NCBI RefSeq assembly: GCF_036924535.1
Contig: NZ_JAZHRT010000001.1
Span: 7,192,001 to 7,256,000, forward strand
Length of the DNA stretch: 64,000 bases
Origin: Bradyrhizobium sp. AZCC 2262
GTDB lineage: Bacteria; Pseudomonadota; Alphaproteobacteria; Rhizobiales; Xanthobacteraceae
Direction of reading: 5' to 3'
Shown piece after piece: positions 1-8,685 of this stretch. Within the stretch, counting starts at the first letter, position 1. Each line of letters begins with the position of its first letter. Both the position numbers and the translations under genes were made by a program. The notes under the pieces are model-generated. The model worked only from the letters and a program-made list of their open reading frames with translations, did no database searches and was not told where the DNA came from.

Positions 1-357
1 TTCCGCCTGCTCGATGCGGAAAACACCGCCGGCGTGAAGCTGACCGAAAGCTTTGCGATGTGGCCGGGCTCGTCGGTGTCGGGGCTCTATTTCTCCCACC
101 CCGAAAGCTTCTATTTCGGCGTTAGCAAGATCGAGCGCGACCAGGTCGAGGATTATGCCGCGCGCAAGGGCATGAGTGTCGCCGAGACCGAACGCTGGCT
201 GGCGCCGGTGCTGAACTATATTCCCTCGCAGGAGCAGGCGGCCGCGAAGGCACCGACGGTGGCCGAGATCATCCCCGCCAACGACGTCGCCTCGCATCCG
301 CCCGGTTGCACCTGCGCCGTGCATCTGGCCTGGCGCAAGAAGGCCGTAGGGGCCTGA
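1..357 (+). CDS. metH: Cobalamin-dependent methionine synthase, C-terminal end (partial)
   Basis: The reading frame is open from the first base, so the gene begins outside the window; 118 residues remain. They match the end of the MetH activation (AdoMet-binding) domain: the segment [20 protein letters not shown] followed by a run containing [15 protein letters not shown] and [10 protein letters not shown] is highly characteristic. MetH transfers a methyl group from methyltetrahydrofolate to homocysteine through cobalamin, and this domain docks during reductive reactivation. A tail of about 40 residues, ending in a Cys-containing stretch ([12 protein letters not shown]), extends beyond the usual MetH end. 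It is followed by a palindromic repeat. Confidence 0.93.
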   Translation, partial: FRLLDAENTAGVKLTESFAMWPGSSVSGLYFSHPESFYFGVSKIERDQVEDYAARKGMSVAETERWLAPVLNYIPSQEQAAAKAPTVAEIIPANDVASHPPGCTCAVHLAWRKKAVGA

Positions 358-367
358 TAGCTACTTT

Positions 368-512
368 CTTCCCTTCTCCCCTTGTGGGAGAAGGTGGCGC
401 GGACGAAGTCCGTGCCGGATGAGGGGTCTCTATCCGCGGAAAGAACCCCTCACCCGTCTCAATCGTGCTTCGCACGATTGATCCACCCTCTCCCACAAGG
501 GGAGAGGGGAAG
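368..512. repeat. Intergenic inverted repeat (CTCCC..ACAAGGGGAG family)
   Basis: The left arm around 368-395 (core CTCCCCTTGTGGGAG) is the inverted complement of the right arm around 483-512 (core CTCCCACAAGGGGAG). About 90 bases lie between, including a smaller hairpin at the sequence TCGTGCTTCGCACGA. The element fills the gap between metH and the GST gene and looks like a dispersed palindromic element. Confidence 0.75.
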
Positions 513-528
513 AAACGTGGAGCCTCCC

Positions 529-1203
529 ATGAAATTCTTCTCTTTCTGGCGATCGCTGGCGAGTTTTCGCGTGCGCATCGCGCTCAATCTGAAAAACGTC
601 GCGGCCGATGTCGTGTTCGTCGACCTCGATGCCAACGCGCATCGCGATCCCGAATACCGCAAGATCAATCCGCAGATGGTGCTGCCGGCGCTGGTCGAGG
701 ATGACGGGACCACGCTGTTCCAGTCGCTCGCCATCCTCGAATATCTCGACGAGAAATACCCCTCCCCGCCGCTGCTGCCCGCCGACATCAACGGCCGCGC
801 CCGCGTCCGCGCGCTGGCGCTGATGGTGGCCTGCGAGGGCCATCCGCTGCTGACGCCGCGGGTGCGGCGCTATCTCGACCACGAACTCAATCTGCGCGAC
901 ACGCAGCAGGCGGCATGGCGGCGGCACTGGACCGTCGAAACGCTGGCCGCGCTGGAAGGGCATCTGGCCGACAACAAGGGCACCGGAAAATTCTGCCATG
1001 GCGATACGCCGACGCTGGCCGATATCTGCATGGTGGGACACGTCACCGTCGCGGTGATGCAGCAGATCGATTTGAAGATCTATCCCACCGTGAAGCGCAT
1101 CTTTGACACGGCAATGGCGCTGCCGGAATTCGCCAAAGCGCATCCGCTGGCGCAGCCGGACACGCCGGAGGCGATGCGGGTGAAGGCCGGAAAGCCAGGC
1201 TGA
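529..1203 (+). CDS. maiA: Zeta-class glutathione S-transferase / maleylacetoacetate isomerase-like
   Basis: The protein has 224 residues, the normal length for the family. The N-terminal thioredoxin-like half has the zeta-GST pattern W-R-S-x-x-S-x-R-V-R-I-A-L-N-L (residues 7-21) and the cis-proline segment NPQMVLPALVEDDG, with the SLAILEYLDEKYP glutathione-contact helix at about 66-78. The C-terminal helical half contains PTLADICMVG. Members isomerise maleylacetoacetate in tyrosine/homogentisate breakdown or act on chlorinated acids. The usual Ser-Ser-(Cys/Ala) active-site triplet reads Ser-Leu-Ala here, so activity may be altered. The ATG at 529 is chosen because it starts the conserved fold; the frame is open further upstream but through repeat DNA. 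No homogentisate genes are adjacent. Confidence 0.82.
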   Translation: MKFFSFWRSLASFRVRIALNLKNVAADVVFVDLDANAHRDPEYRKINPQMVLPALVEDDGTTLFQSLAILEYLDEKYPSPPLLPADINGRARVRALALMVACEGHPLLTPRVRRYLDHELNLRDTQQAAWRRHWTVETLAALEGHLADNKGTGKFCHGDTPTLADICMVGHVTVAVMQQIDLKIYPTVKRIFDTAMALPEFAKAHPLAQPDTPEAMRVKAGKPG

Positions 1204-1371
1204 CCACCCGGCGGCGCGACTCCCCGGACGCGCCGCACCCGGCCTGAAAAAATCGCGAAAACAACCCCATGCAAAGTAGGATTGGGCCTGCGGCTCACGC
1301 CCGCGCGAGCGCAGCGGTCGCAGCAAGACGAAAAGGCTCCGCAGTCGTGGCCCGGCCCGACCCCGCCGAGC

Positions 1372-2004
1372 TCAATCGCCGCTTGGCGGCGCCAGCGGCT
1401 GCACGATTTCCTTGAACGGCGGCAGCGCCTCGCAACGCTCGGAATGCGCCTTCAGCGCGGAATAGCGCGCGTCGAACAGCGCGGGATGCGCTTCGCCGGT
1501 GAAGCGCAGCACGCAGGCGACGGCGATATCGGCGTGGCCGATGTTTTCGCCGGACCAATACGGCGTCTTGATTGCCGCGCGCTCCTTTTCCAGCAGCTCC
1601 AGCACGCCCGCGATCTGCGACTTGCAGCGCTCGACCCACAGATCGAGCTGCTTCTCTTTGCGCAGCACGCGTTCGTACAGCAGGCTGACGCCCTTGTCGC
1701 CGAGCCCCATCGCCAGCGCGCAGATCCGCAAGTGCCGCCGCCGCGTCTCGCCGCTCCGCGCGATCATCGCCTTGTCGGGACCGACGAGGTCGTCGAGATA
1801 ATCCAGGATCATGGCGCTCTCGATCAGCGCCTCGCCGTCATCGAGCACCAGCGTCGGCACCCGCCGCAGCGGATTATACGGCGCGATCTTGTCGGCATCG
1901 CCGAAGGTCGACCACGGCTTGTGCTCGAAAGCTATGCCATAGAACCGCATCGCGATGGCGACGCGGCGGACAAAGGGAGAGTCGAATTGGCCGATCAGGA
2001 TCAT
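1372..2004 (-). CDS. Glutathione S-transferase family protein
   Basis: The protein has 210 residues. The N-terminal thioredoxin fold starts MILIGQFDSPFVRRVAIAM, where Ser9 is the likely glutathione-activating residue. NPLRRVPTLVLDDG carries the cis-proline, and ALIESAMILDYLDD carries the glutathione gamma-Glu contacts (E-S). The C-terminal helical domain includes GHADIAVACVLRF. The substrate cannot be told from sequence. The gene faces the maleylacetoacetate isomerase-like gene tail to tail and is not obviously part of an operon. Confidence 0.85.
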   Translation of the reverse strand: MILIGQFDSPFVRRVAIAMRFYGIAFEHKPWSTFGDADKIAPYNPLRRVPTLVLDDGEALIESAMILDYLDDLVGPDKAMIARSGETRRRHLRICALAMGLGDKGVSLLYERVLRKEKQLDLWVERCKSQIAGVLELLEKERAAIKTPYWSGENIGHADIAVACVLRFTGEAHPALFDARYSALKAHSERCEALPPFKEIVQPLAPPSGD

Positions 2005-2053
2005 TTTAGATCACCACTCTTCGAGGCGGACGAACTAGCCAGTGTAACGGACT

Positions 2054-2171
2054 GTCCTACCCCGCGAAAGCGGGGTATCCAGTACTCTGCCGCCTTGCGG
2101 TTTATCTCTGCTGGCTCTGGAATACTGGATCACCGCCCCAGTGCGCAATTGCGCGCAAGGCGGGTGATGAC
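2054..2171. repeat. Intergenic palindromic repeat (GCGAAAGCGGGGTATCCAGTA family)
   Basis: The left arm contains CCGCGAAAGCGGGGTATCC and AGTA; the right arm reads AATACTGGAT and ends in GGTGATGAC. An internal hairpin is built on TGCGCAATTGCGCG. Related copies lie at 2624-2723 and 8552-8670. It lies in the gap between two divergent genes. Confidence 0.8.
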
Positions 2172-2187
2172 GATGGAGGGCTAACGG

Positions 2188-2595
2188 ATGCCGGCTCTGC
2201 TGATTCTCATTACGTTACTTATGACAACCGCAGCCTACGCCCAATCCAGCCCGACCGGCTTCCAGTCGCCGTCGAAAAACATCACCTGCCAGTATTTCGA
2301 CTACGACAAGCAGAACACGCTGCGCTGCGACATCAGCGTCATGGAAACAAAGCCGCGGCGACCCGCCGATTGCGACCTCGATTACGGCGGCGCCTTCGAG
2401 ATGAACGCCAAGGGCCCCGCCGCCCGCATCTGCCATGGCGACACCGTGATGGACAATTCGCTGCCGGTGCTGGGCTATGGCGAGGTGTGGCAGCGCGGCG
2501 GGTTTACCTGCAAATCGGAGCAGACGGGCATCACCTGCTTCAACGCGGACCGGCGCGGGTTCTCGCTGGCGCGGGCGAAGCAGGAGGTGTTTTGA
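2188..2595 (+). CDS. Small secreted protein, DUF6636-like
   Basis: The protein has 135 residues. An N-terminal signal peptide is clear: a hydrophobic core, PALLILITLLMTT, ending in AAYAQ with probable cleavage after the Ala at about 18. The mature part begins with a segment containing FQSPSKNITCQYFDYD and has six cysteines, suggesting disulphides in the periplasm. The C-terminal block CKSEQTGITCFNADRRGFSLARA is typical of small exported proteins grouped under DUF6636. The function is unknown. It stands alone between two palindromic repeats. Confidence 0.72.
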   Translation: MPALLILITLLMTTAAYAQSSPTGFQSPSKNITCQYFDYDKQNTLRCDISVMETKPRRPADCDLDYGGAFEMNAKGPAARICHGDTVMDNSLPVLGYGEVWQRGGFTCKSEQTGITCFNADRRGFSLARAKQEVF

Positions 2596-2623
2596 TGTAA
2601 AAGACGACGCCCCGACCACACCT

Positions 2624-2723
2624 CGTCATACTCCGCGAAAGCGGAGTATCCAGTACGCCGCGGCGTCTCGGTTCTATCGCAACTGCGCTGGAATACTGGA
2701 TCCCCGCTTTCGCGGGGATGACG
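2624..2723. repeat. Intergenic palindromic repeat (GCGAAAGCGG family, second copy)
   Basis: The left arm CGTCATACTCCGCGAAAGCG with TATCCAGTA is mirrored by the right arm TACTGGATCCCCGC, TTTCGCGGGGATGACG. It is a clean copy of the same family as 2054-2171 and lies between two convergent genes. Confidence 0.8.
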
Positions 2724-2750
2724 GCCGAGAATGAGGACGATCCGTCCCCA

Positions 2751-3344
2751 TCACTCAATCACCGGCACATGCTTCGCGACATCGCGCGGCACTGTGCCAT
2801 CGAGCCGCGGATCGTTGACCACTTCGACCTGCCGCCGAAATGGACGAAAGCCCGAGCGCTGGTAGAAGCCGAGCGCGAAGGGATGATCGAAGGTACAAGT
2901 GTGCAGCCAGACGCGATCGACCGGCCGCGACCATGCGAGCTCCAGCGCGCGATTCATCAGCCAGCGGCCGGCGCCGGTTCCGACGAGCTTTTCGGTGACC
3001 CCGAAAGAGACGATTTCGCATTGCCCGGGCTCGCGAAAATCCAGCTCGAGCAAGCCTTCGTCGCACCCCTCATGCGCCAGTGCGTAGATCTCCATCAGCG
3101 GCGATTGAATGATCGCGGCCAATTCCGCGTCAGGTATCCGTATCCTTGAAATCCACAGCCATTGCTGGCCGACGCGGCCATAGAGATCACGATACCAGTC
3201 GGGCTTGGAAACATCGACCCGCCGGAGCGACCACGCGCCCGCGGGATCGGGACGTGGCGCGGGGCGCGCGGTCATCTCCAGATGCGTGACCACCGCGGCG
3301 ATCTTGCCGGCGGGAACGTCGGAGTAACCATCGGACAGGATCAT
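2751..3344 (-). CDS. GNAT-family N-acetyltransferase
   Basis: The protein has 197 residues. The acetyl-CoA binding motif A is visible as V-G-T-G-A-G-R-W-L-M at about residues 130-139, followed by the C-terminal FYQRSGF block (about 168-174) typical of GNAT enzymes. The substrate is unknown. The ATG at 3344 is used; the frame stays open upstream but through a palindromic repeat (3365-3396), which argues against the longer start. The gene converges on the secreted protein gene. Confidence 0.82.
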   Translation of the reverse strand: MILSDGYSDVPAGKIAAVVTHLEMTARPAPRPDPAGAWSLRRVDVSKPDWYRDLYGRVGQQWLWISRIRIPDAELAAIIQSPLMEIYALAHEGCDEGLLELDFREPGQCEIVSFGVTEKLVGTGAGRWLMNRALELAWSRPVDRVWLHTCTFDHPFALGFYQRSGFRPFRRQVEVVNDPRLDGTVPRDVAKHVPVIE

Positions 3345-3364
3345 CTCGTACGCTTTCTCTCTAT

Positions 3365-3444
3365 CGTCATGGCCGGGCTTGTCCCGGCCATCCACGTTTA
3401 TCCTTGGAGGAAATAAGTAAGGGGTGGATCGCCGGGTCAAGCCC
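3365..3444. repeat. Palindromic repeat pair, left part, interrupted by an insertion sequence
   Basis: A hairpin built on GGCCGGGCTTGTCCCGGCC (about 3371-3389) is followed by a second half, GCCGGGTCAAGCCC (3431-3444), whose continuation GGCGATGACG sits at 4727-4736 on the far side of the IS4 element. Removing the insertion sequence restores a complete GCCGGG..CCCGGC palindrome. Confidence 0.78.
3434..3444. repeat. Target site duplication, left copy
   Basis: GGGTCAAGCCC directly abuts the left end of the insertion sequence and is repeated identically at 4716-4726. Eleven bases fits the 10-13 bp duplications of IS4-family elements. Confidence 0.85.
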
Positions 3445-4715
3445 ACGGCTGTTCCGGTTCATGGGAAGTATAGTCCGAGTTTCAGCTGATTTGAGTTTAT
3501 CGGGATTGGCTGCAGGGGTTCGAGCAAACCGTTGATCGGGCGTCTGTGCATGAGATTGGCGCGGACGAGCCGGGCAAATTCGAGGGGGCTGTGTACCGTT
3601 TTTTGAGCGAGCTGCGCCATGCGCAAGATGAGAAAGGCGATCAGGGCGATGGCGATCTGAATGCGGACTGCATTCTCGGAGATCCCAATGAAGTGCCTGA
3701 TTCGAAGCGTCTGCTTGACCCAGCGGAAGAACAATTCGATCTGCCAGCGCTGTTTATAAAGGTCTGCGATTTCTTCTGCCCGTGCGTCGAGATCATTGGT
3801 CACGATGCGCAACAGCTTTCCGGTGTCGATGATTACGGTGATCTCCCTGACCGGAACTTGCAGTGGATTCTTGCGGCTGTTGGCGAGCCGGGCCGGCAGA
3901 TGACCGATGCGGTCGTTCACAATATTGCCGTTCTTGGGCGTGCGGTTCTCCTTTATCACGCTGAACGGAGTATTCTTCTTCAGCCGTGTCACGAAGCGGC
4001 AGCCGACCTCATCAAGCCCCGCCCACCAGCTATAATCGTAATAACCGAGGTCGTAGACGTAGGTTGCGCCCGGCTCGATCGGCATAGCTTTGGCGGCTGT
4101 GATGTCATTGACGTTGGCCGGCGTCACCGCAAAGTAAACCGGCCGGTCCGCATTAGGATCGTAGACGATATGCGCCTTGGCCCCGAACACATCGGCCGAA
4201 AATGTCGCCCAGTCCTCGCTCAGACTGGAGAGCCGAACACTGGTGGAATCAATGAGCCGGACCGCGTCTGCCGTGGCCCGCCGCAGCCCGCGATGCGCTT
4301 GCGGCAGCATCTGCGCGAACAACTCGCTGAACACTTGCCAAGCACGCTTCGAATTGGCATCCGACATCGTCGAACGCTTCACCGGCGCCGCCCCGACGTG
4401 ATAAAGTCGCGTCTCGTGGCTCGCCATCCCGGTCACGACCTCCCGCAGGCTGGTCGAGCCGCTGAATTGCCCGTACAGCAGAGCTATGAACTGACGCTTC
4501 GTCGTCAACTTGCGCACCAACTGATCGGCTCCGTACTTCTCCACGATATGTTCGAACTTAGACCAAGGAACGTGCTTCGTTAGACTGTGAAATACGCTAT
4601 TCTGATGCCGCATGGCGCGGACCTCCTTCGGTGTCTCGAACGTGTGCGAAGCGCTCAAAACACAGAAGAATCCACGTCATGCACCCTGTCCATAAAAATC
4701 GAACCGGACACCCGT
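3445..4715 (-). mobile_element. IS4-family insertion sequence, complete, about 1271 bp
   Basis: The left end begins ACGGCTGTTCCGGTTC. The right end, read inward on the other strand, begins ACGGGTGTCCGGTTCG. These are imperfect terminal inverted repeats of about 15 bases with one indel. Identical 11-base direct repeats (3434-3444 and 4716-4726) flank them. One transposase gene fills the element. Intact ends and an exact target duplication point to a recent insertion. Confidence 0.88.
3459..4613 (-). CDS. IS4-family transposase
   Basis: The protein has 384 residues. The N-terminal region (about 1-75, MRHQNSVFHSLTKHVPW..) matches the DUF4372-type domain of this group. The catalytic core follows: RLIDSTSVRL (first Asp, DDE), the YVYDLGYYDY block (second Asp), and the YREK-like region YKQRWQIELFFRWVKQTLRI with the third acidic residue. 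It cuts and pastes its own element. The ATG at 4613 is preceded by GGAGG at a good distance, so it is preferred over an upstream in-frame start at 4658. The frame is intact, so the element may be active. Confidence 0.92.
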   Translation of the reverse strand: MRHQNSVFHSLTKHVPWSKFEHIVEKYGADQLVRKLTTKRQFIALLYGQFSGSTSLREVVTGMASHETRLYHVGAAPVKRSTMSDANSKRAWQVFSELFAQMLPQAHRGLRRATADAVRLIDSTSVRLSSLSEDWATFSADVFGAKAHIVYDPNADRPVYFAVTPANVNDITAAKAMPIEPGATYVYDLGYYDYSWWAGLDEVGCRFVTRLKKNTPFSVIKENRTPKNGNIVNDRIGHLPARLANSRKNPLQVPVREITVIIDTGKLLRIVTNDLDARAEEIADLYKQRWQIELFFRWVKQTLRIRHFIGISENAVRIQIAIALIAFLILRMAQLAQKTVHSPLEFARLVRANLMHRRPINGLLEPLQPIPINSNQLKLGLYFP

Positions 4716-4726
4716 GGGTCAAGCCC
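4716..4726. repeat. Target site duplication, right copy
   Basis: GGGTCAAGCCC, identical to 3434-3444, immediately follows the right inverted repeat of the IS4-family element. Confidence 0.85.
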
Positions 4727-4743
4727 GGCGATGACGGATGAGG

Positions 4744-6246
4744 CTACCCTTCCCCCTCGTCACTCGCCAGCACGCCCTTCACCGCCCGCGCCCAGCCCGC
4801 AAGCTTGCGCTCCCGTGTCGCGTTGCTCATGTTCGGCTTGAAGCGATGCTCCAGCCGCCAGTTGTCGGCGAATTTTGCGGGCTCGGGATAGACGCCCGCC
4901 TGTAGCCCCGCAAGATAGGCTGCCCCTAACGCCGTAGTCTCCTGGATCATCGGGCGATCGACGGGAGCATCGAGCAGATCGGCGAGACGTTGCATGGTCC
5001 AGTCCGACGCCGTCATGCCGCCGTCGACGCGCAGCACGTTGGCGGCCTTCTCTCCCGGCCAGTCGGCGCGCATCGCCTCGCGGAGATCTGATGTCTGGTA
5101 GCAGACGCTTTCGAGCGCGGCGTGGGCGAGTTCGGCGGGGCCGGTGTTGCGGGTGAGGCCGAACAGCGCGCCGCGGACACGGGGATTCCAGTAGGGGGCG
5201 CCGAGGCCGACGAAGGCCGGCACCAGATAGACGCTCTGCATCGAATCGGATTTGTCGGCGAGCGGGCCGGTCTCGGACGCCTGCTTGATGATGCCGAGAC
5301 CATCGCGCAGCCATTGCACCGCCGAGCCCGCGACGAAGATCGAGCCTTCGAGTGCGTAGGTGCGCTTACCGTTCAATTGATAGGCGATGGTGGTGAGCAG
5401 CTTGTTCTTCGAGGCGACCGGCGTGGTGCCGGTGTTGAGAAGGGCAAAACAGCCGGTACCGTAGGTCGACTTGATCATGCCGGGCGTGAAGCAGGCCTGG
5501 CCGATGGTGGCGGCCTGCTGGTCGCCGGCGATGCCGGAAATCGCGATCGAGCCGCCGAACAGAGCCGGGTCGCTGTCGCCGAATTTGGTGGAAGAATCTT
5601 TTACCTCCGGCAGCATCGAACGCGGCACCCGCAGCAGCTTTAACAGCTCATCGTCCCACGCGCCGGTGTGGATGTTGAACAGCAGCGTGCGCGAGGCGTT
5701 GGTGGCGTCGGTGGCGTGCACACGGCCAGCGGTCAGCCGCCACAGCAAATAGCAATCGACGGTGCCGAACATCAGCTCGCCACGGCCGGCGCGCTCGCGC
5801 GCGCCCGGCACCTGGTCGAGGATCCATGCCACTTTGGTGCCGGAGAAATAGGGATCGATGATCAGGCCGGTCTTGGCCGAAATCGCGGGCTCGTGGCCTT
5901 CGGCTTTCAATTTGGCGCAGATGTCTGATGTGCGGCGGTCCTGCCAGACGATGGCGCGGTGCACGGCCTGCCCCGTCGCGCGGTCCCACACGACCGTGGT
6001 CTCGCGCTGGTTGGTGATGCCGATCGCGGCGATGTCCTTTGCGGTCAAGCGGGCCTTGTCCAGCGCGGCGCGGCAGACCGTCATCGTCGAGGTCCAGATG
6101 TCCTCCGGCTCGTGCTCGACCCAGCCGGATGCCGGAAAATGCTGCGAGAATTCCTGCTGCGCCGTGGCGGCGATGGAAATGTCGCTGCGAAACACGATGG
6201 CGCGTGAGGACGTGGTGCCCTGATCGATGGCCAGCACAAAGGACAT
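4744..6246 (-). CDS. glpK: Glycerol kinase
   Basis: The protein has 500 residues, full length for the FGGY family. It starts [17 protein letters not shown] (phosphate-1 loop) and has [17 protein letters not shown], the substrate-binding IVWQDRRT block, [12 protein letters not shown], the [12 protein letters not shown] segment and the C-terminal [20 protein letters not shown] (adenosine motif). It phosphorylates glycerol to sn-glycerol 3-phosphate with ATP in the cytoplasm. No glycerol facilitator or glpD gene is adjacent; it sits alone between the insertion sequence and a repeat. Identification is secure. Confidence 0.97.
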   Translation of the reverse strand: MSFVLAIDQGTTSSRAIVFRSDISIAATAQQEFSQHFPASGWVEHEPEDIWTSTMTVCRAALDKARLTAKDIAAIGITNQRETTVVWDRATGQAVHRAIVWQDRRTSDICAKLKAEGHEPAISAKTGLIIDPYFSGTKVAWILDQVPGARERAGRGELMFGTVDCYLLWRLTAGRVHATDATNASRTLLFNIHTGAWDDELLKLLRVPRSMLPEVKDSSTKFGDSDPALFGGSIAISGIAGDQQAATIGQACFTPGMIKSTYGTGCFALLNTGTTPVASKNKLLTTIAYQLNGKRTYALEGSIFVAGSAVQWLRDGLGIIKQASETGPLADKSDSMQSVYLVPAFVGLGAPYWNPRVRGALFGLTRNTGPAELAHAALESVCYQTSDLREAMRADWPGEKAANVLRVDGGMTASDWTMQRLADLLDAPVDRPMIQETTALGAAYLAGLQAGVYPEPAKFADNWRLEHRFKPNMSNATRERKLAGWARAVKGVLASDEGEG

Positions 6247-6322
6247 GACGTTGCTTCCCGAAAGGTTTGTGGTTGCTGCCCAAGGGAGCGGATTGGGCTC
6301 CGTTCGTCAATATCACTCCGCC

Positions 6323-6443
6323 GTCGTCCCTGCGAAAGCAGGGACCCATAGCCACCGGCATCCATTGTTGCGGAAAGCGTCTGCCAACTCGGCTTGAGCC
6401 GAGGGCACAGCGCGGTATGGGTCCCTGCGTTCGCAGGGACGAC
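6323..6443. repeat. Palindromic repeat (GTCGTCCCTGCG..GCAGGGACCCATA family)
   Basis: The left arm GTCGTCCCTGCGAAAGCAGG with GACCCATA is mirrored by TATGGGTCCCTGCG and TTCGCAGGGACGAC. A close relative is at 9934-10050. It separates glpK from the SDR gene. Confidence 0.82.
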
Positions 6444-6446
6444 AGG

Positions 6447-7220
6447 TCACGTCGCCGCGGTTGTCACGCCGCCGTCGACCACAATAGTCTGGCCGGTCAT
6501 GAAGGTCGACGCATCGGAGGCGAGATACGCCACGGCGCCCGCAATTTCGTCGGGCTCGCCGATGCGGCGAAGGGGCGTGCCGGCGGTACGGCGCTTGAGG
6601 TTGTCAGGGTCTTCCCACAGCGCGCGGGCGAAATCGGTTTTCACCAGGCCCGGCGCCACGCAATTGACGCGAACGCCCTTCGGACCCCATTCGCCGGCGA
6701 GGCTGCGGCACAGCGCAAAATCAGCGGCTTTCGAAATGCCGTAGGCGCCGATCACGGTGGAACCGCGCAAGCCGCCGATCGACGAGATGATCACCACCGA
6801 GCCGTTGCCTCGTGCCGCCATCTGCGGGATCGCGAGCGCGCAGAGCCAGATGTTGCTCTTGACGTTGGAGCCCATGATCTTGTCGAAGGCCTCGTCCTTG
6901 ATGTCGAGCAGCGGGCCGTAATACGGATTCACCGCGGCGTTGCAGACGAGGATGTCGACCTTGCCGTAATGTTTTGTCGTGCCCGCGACCAGCGCCTCGA
7001 CTTCCTCCCGGCGCGAAATGTTGCAGGGAATGACATGAGCGTCGCCGCCGGCCTTCTTGATGCTTTCGGCGACTTCGTGGCAGGCGTCCGCCTTGCGGCT
7101 GGAGATCACGACCTTTGCGCCAAGTTTTGCGAGCAGCTCCGCGGAGGAACGGCCGATGCCGCGGCTGGAGCCGGTGATGACCGCAACTTTGCCGGTGAGA
7201 TCGAACGGGGTGTTTTTCAT
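6447..7220 (-). CDS. SDR-family NAD(P)-dependent oxidoreductase
   Basis: The protein has 257 residues, a classical short-chain dehydrogenase. The cofactor loop is TGSSRGIGRSSAELL (residues about 14-28), NAAVNPYYGP is the NNAG-like strand, the catalytic Ser is in VIISSIGG, the Tyr-Lys pair is YGISKAA, and VNCVAPGLVKTDFA follows. The start at 7220 has GGGAGG upstream. It is the last gene of the pim-like operon and could serve as an extra 3-hydroxyacyl-CoA dehydrogenase, but its substrate is an inference from position only. R. palustris pim operons usually carry a thiolase, which is absent here. Confidence 0.88.
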   Translation of the reverse strand: MKNTPFDLTGKVAVITGSSRGIGRSSAELLAKLGAKVVISSRKADACHEVAESIKKAGGDAHVIPCNISRREEVEALVAGTTKHYGKVDILVCNAAVNPYYGPLLDIKDEAFDKIMGSNVKSNIWLCALAIPQMAARGNGSVVIISSIGGLRGSTVIGAYGISKAADFALCRSLAGEWGPKGVRVNCVAPGLVKTDFARALWEDPDNLKRRTAGTPLRRIGEPDEIAGAVAYLASDASTFMTGQTIVVDGGVTTAAT

Positions 7221-7246
7221 TGTTGTTTGCCTCCCTGAAGCTGGCA

Positions 7247-7342
7247 CGTCATTCCGGGATGCGCCGCAAGGCGCAGACCCGGAATCCAGAAGTTGTCGGC
7301 GAGATTCCGGGTTCGATGCTGCGCATCGCCCCGGAATGACGG
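7247..7342. repeat. Palindromic repeat (CGTCATTCCGGG..CCCGGAATGACG family)
   Basis: CGTCATTCCGGGATGCGCCG at the left is mirrored by GCGCATCGCCCCGGAATGAC on the right, with ACCCGGAATC/GATTCCGGGT arms in the middle. Other copies lie at 11781-11866, 27729-27808 and 50842-50943. Confidence 0.85.
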
Positions 7343-7352
7343 AGAGTGCTCT

Positions 7353-8495
7353 CTAGACCAGCCCACCCGCGTCCGTGACGCGGCGGAGGTGGTAGTCGGT
7401 GTCGCCAAAGCTGTTTTCGATCATGGTCAGCCGCTTGAAGTAGTGGCCGATCTTGGCTTCCTGGGTCATGCCGATGCCGCCGTGAAGCTGGATCGACTGC
7501 TGGCCGATGAATTTTCCGGACTTCCCGATCTGAACCTTGGCGGCGGCGACCGCGGTCGCGCGCTCCTTGGCGCTGTCGAAATCGGCCGCCATGGTCGCGA
7601 ACATCGACATGCTGCGGGCCTGTTCGAGCGCCACGAACATGTCGGCGGCGCGATGCTGCAGGGTCTGGAAGCTGCCGATCGGCACGCCGAACTGTTTTCG
7701 GGTCTTGAGATATTCGACCGTGCTCTTCAGCGACTCATCCATCGCGCCAACCGCTTCCGCGCACATCGCGGTGCGGGCTTCATCCACCACGCGCTCGATC
7801 AGCGCCAGGCCGTTCTCGGGATCGCCGATCGCGGCATCGGCGCCGACCTCGACGCCGGTCAGCGTGATGTCGGCAGCGTGCAGGCCGTCCTGGGTCGGAT
7901 AGCCCTTGCGGGTGACGCCCTTGGCGTTCGCCGGCACGAGAAACACGCCGATGCCGCTTCTGTCACGCTGCGCACCTTTGGTGCGCGCGGTCACGATCAG
8001 GGTGTCGGCGTTCTCGCCGTTGAGCACGACGAATTTTTCGCCGTCGATCACCCATCCCGAACCCTTCTTCTTGGCGGTGGTGGCGACATCGCCGAGATCG
8101 TAGCGCGAATTCTTCTCGAGCTGCGCGAACGCAAAGGTCTTGCTGCCGTCGATGATGCCGGGGATGTGCGCGGCCTTCTGCTCGGCTGACGCCCCGTGGC
8201 GCAGGAAGCCGCCGCCGATCACGACAGTGGCGAGATAAGGCTCCAGCACCAGCGCCTTGCCGAGCGCTTCCATCACGATCATGGTTTCGACCGCGCCGGC
8301 GCCAAAGCCGCCATCGGCCTCCGCAAAGGGCAGACCCAGCAAGCCCTGCTCGGCGAGCTTGTCCCAGACGGCCTTGCTCCAGCCCCCCTTCTCCTTCTGG
8401 TACTTCTTGCGCGCATCGAAATCGTAGGAGTCGGTCAAGAGACCGTCGATGCTTTCCTTGAGAAGGCGCTGCTCCTCGGACAAATCAAAATCCAT
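7353..8495 (-). CDS. pimD: Acyl-CoA dehydrogenase, pimeloyl-CoA dehydrogenase small subunit-like
   Basis: The protein has 380 residues. It begins MDFDLSEEQRLLKESIDGLL, has the middle beta-barrel domain (WVIDGEKFVVLNGENADTLIV), and the C-terminal helical bundle with RKQFGVPIGSFQTLQHRAADM and QLHGGIGMTQEAKIGHYFKRL. It transfers electrons from an acyl-CoA to FAD and then ETF. It pairs with the larger dehydrogenase just upstream, the PimC/PimD arrangement known from R. palustris dicarboxylate and fatty acid degradation. The gene symbol rests on this synteny; the substrate range is inferred. Confidence 0.85.
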   Translation of the reverse strand: MDFDLSEEQRLLKESIDGLLTDSYDFDARKKYQKEKGGWSKAVWDKLAEQGLLGLPFAEADGGFGAGAVETMIVMEALGKALVLEPYLATVVIGGGFLRHGASAEQKAAHIPGIIDGSKTFAFAQLEKNSRYDLGDVATTAKKKGSGWVIDGEKFVVLNGENADTLIVTARTKGAQRDRSGIGVFLVPANAKGVTRKGYPTQDGLHAADITLTGVEVGADAAIGDPENGLALIERVVDEARTAMCAEAVGAMDESLKSTVEYLKTRKQFGVPIGSFQTLQHRAADMFVALEQARSMSMFATMAADFDSAKERATAVAAAKVQIGKSGKFIGQQSIQLHGGIGMTQEAKIGHYFKRLTMIENSFGDTDYHLRRVTDAGGLV

Positions 8496-8551
8496 GTTCG
8501 TTACTTTCTCCAGAATTCAAATTCGGGCAACGCCGTTGTTGAGCTTTCGGT

Positions 8552-8670
8552 CGTCATCCCCGCGGAGGCGGGGATCCAGTAATCGCAGGCGCTTGCCGTA
8601 CTCAAAACCGCCGCGGCGTACTGGGTCCCCCGCCCCCCGTGCGCAATTGCGCACTAGGGCGGGGGACGAC
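8552..8670. repeat. Palindromic repeat (GCGGGGATCCAGTA family, third copy)
   Basis: GTCATCCCCGCGGAGGCGGG with ATCCAGTA on the left is mirrored by TACTGGGTCCCCCGCCC and GGGCGGGGGACGAC. An internal TGCGCAATTGCGCA hairpin resembles the copy at 2054-2171. It lies inside the pim-like operon. Confidence 0.8.
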
Positions 8671-8685
8671 ACTGTTGGTGCTGGG

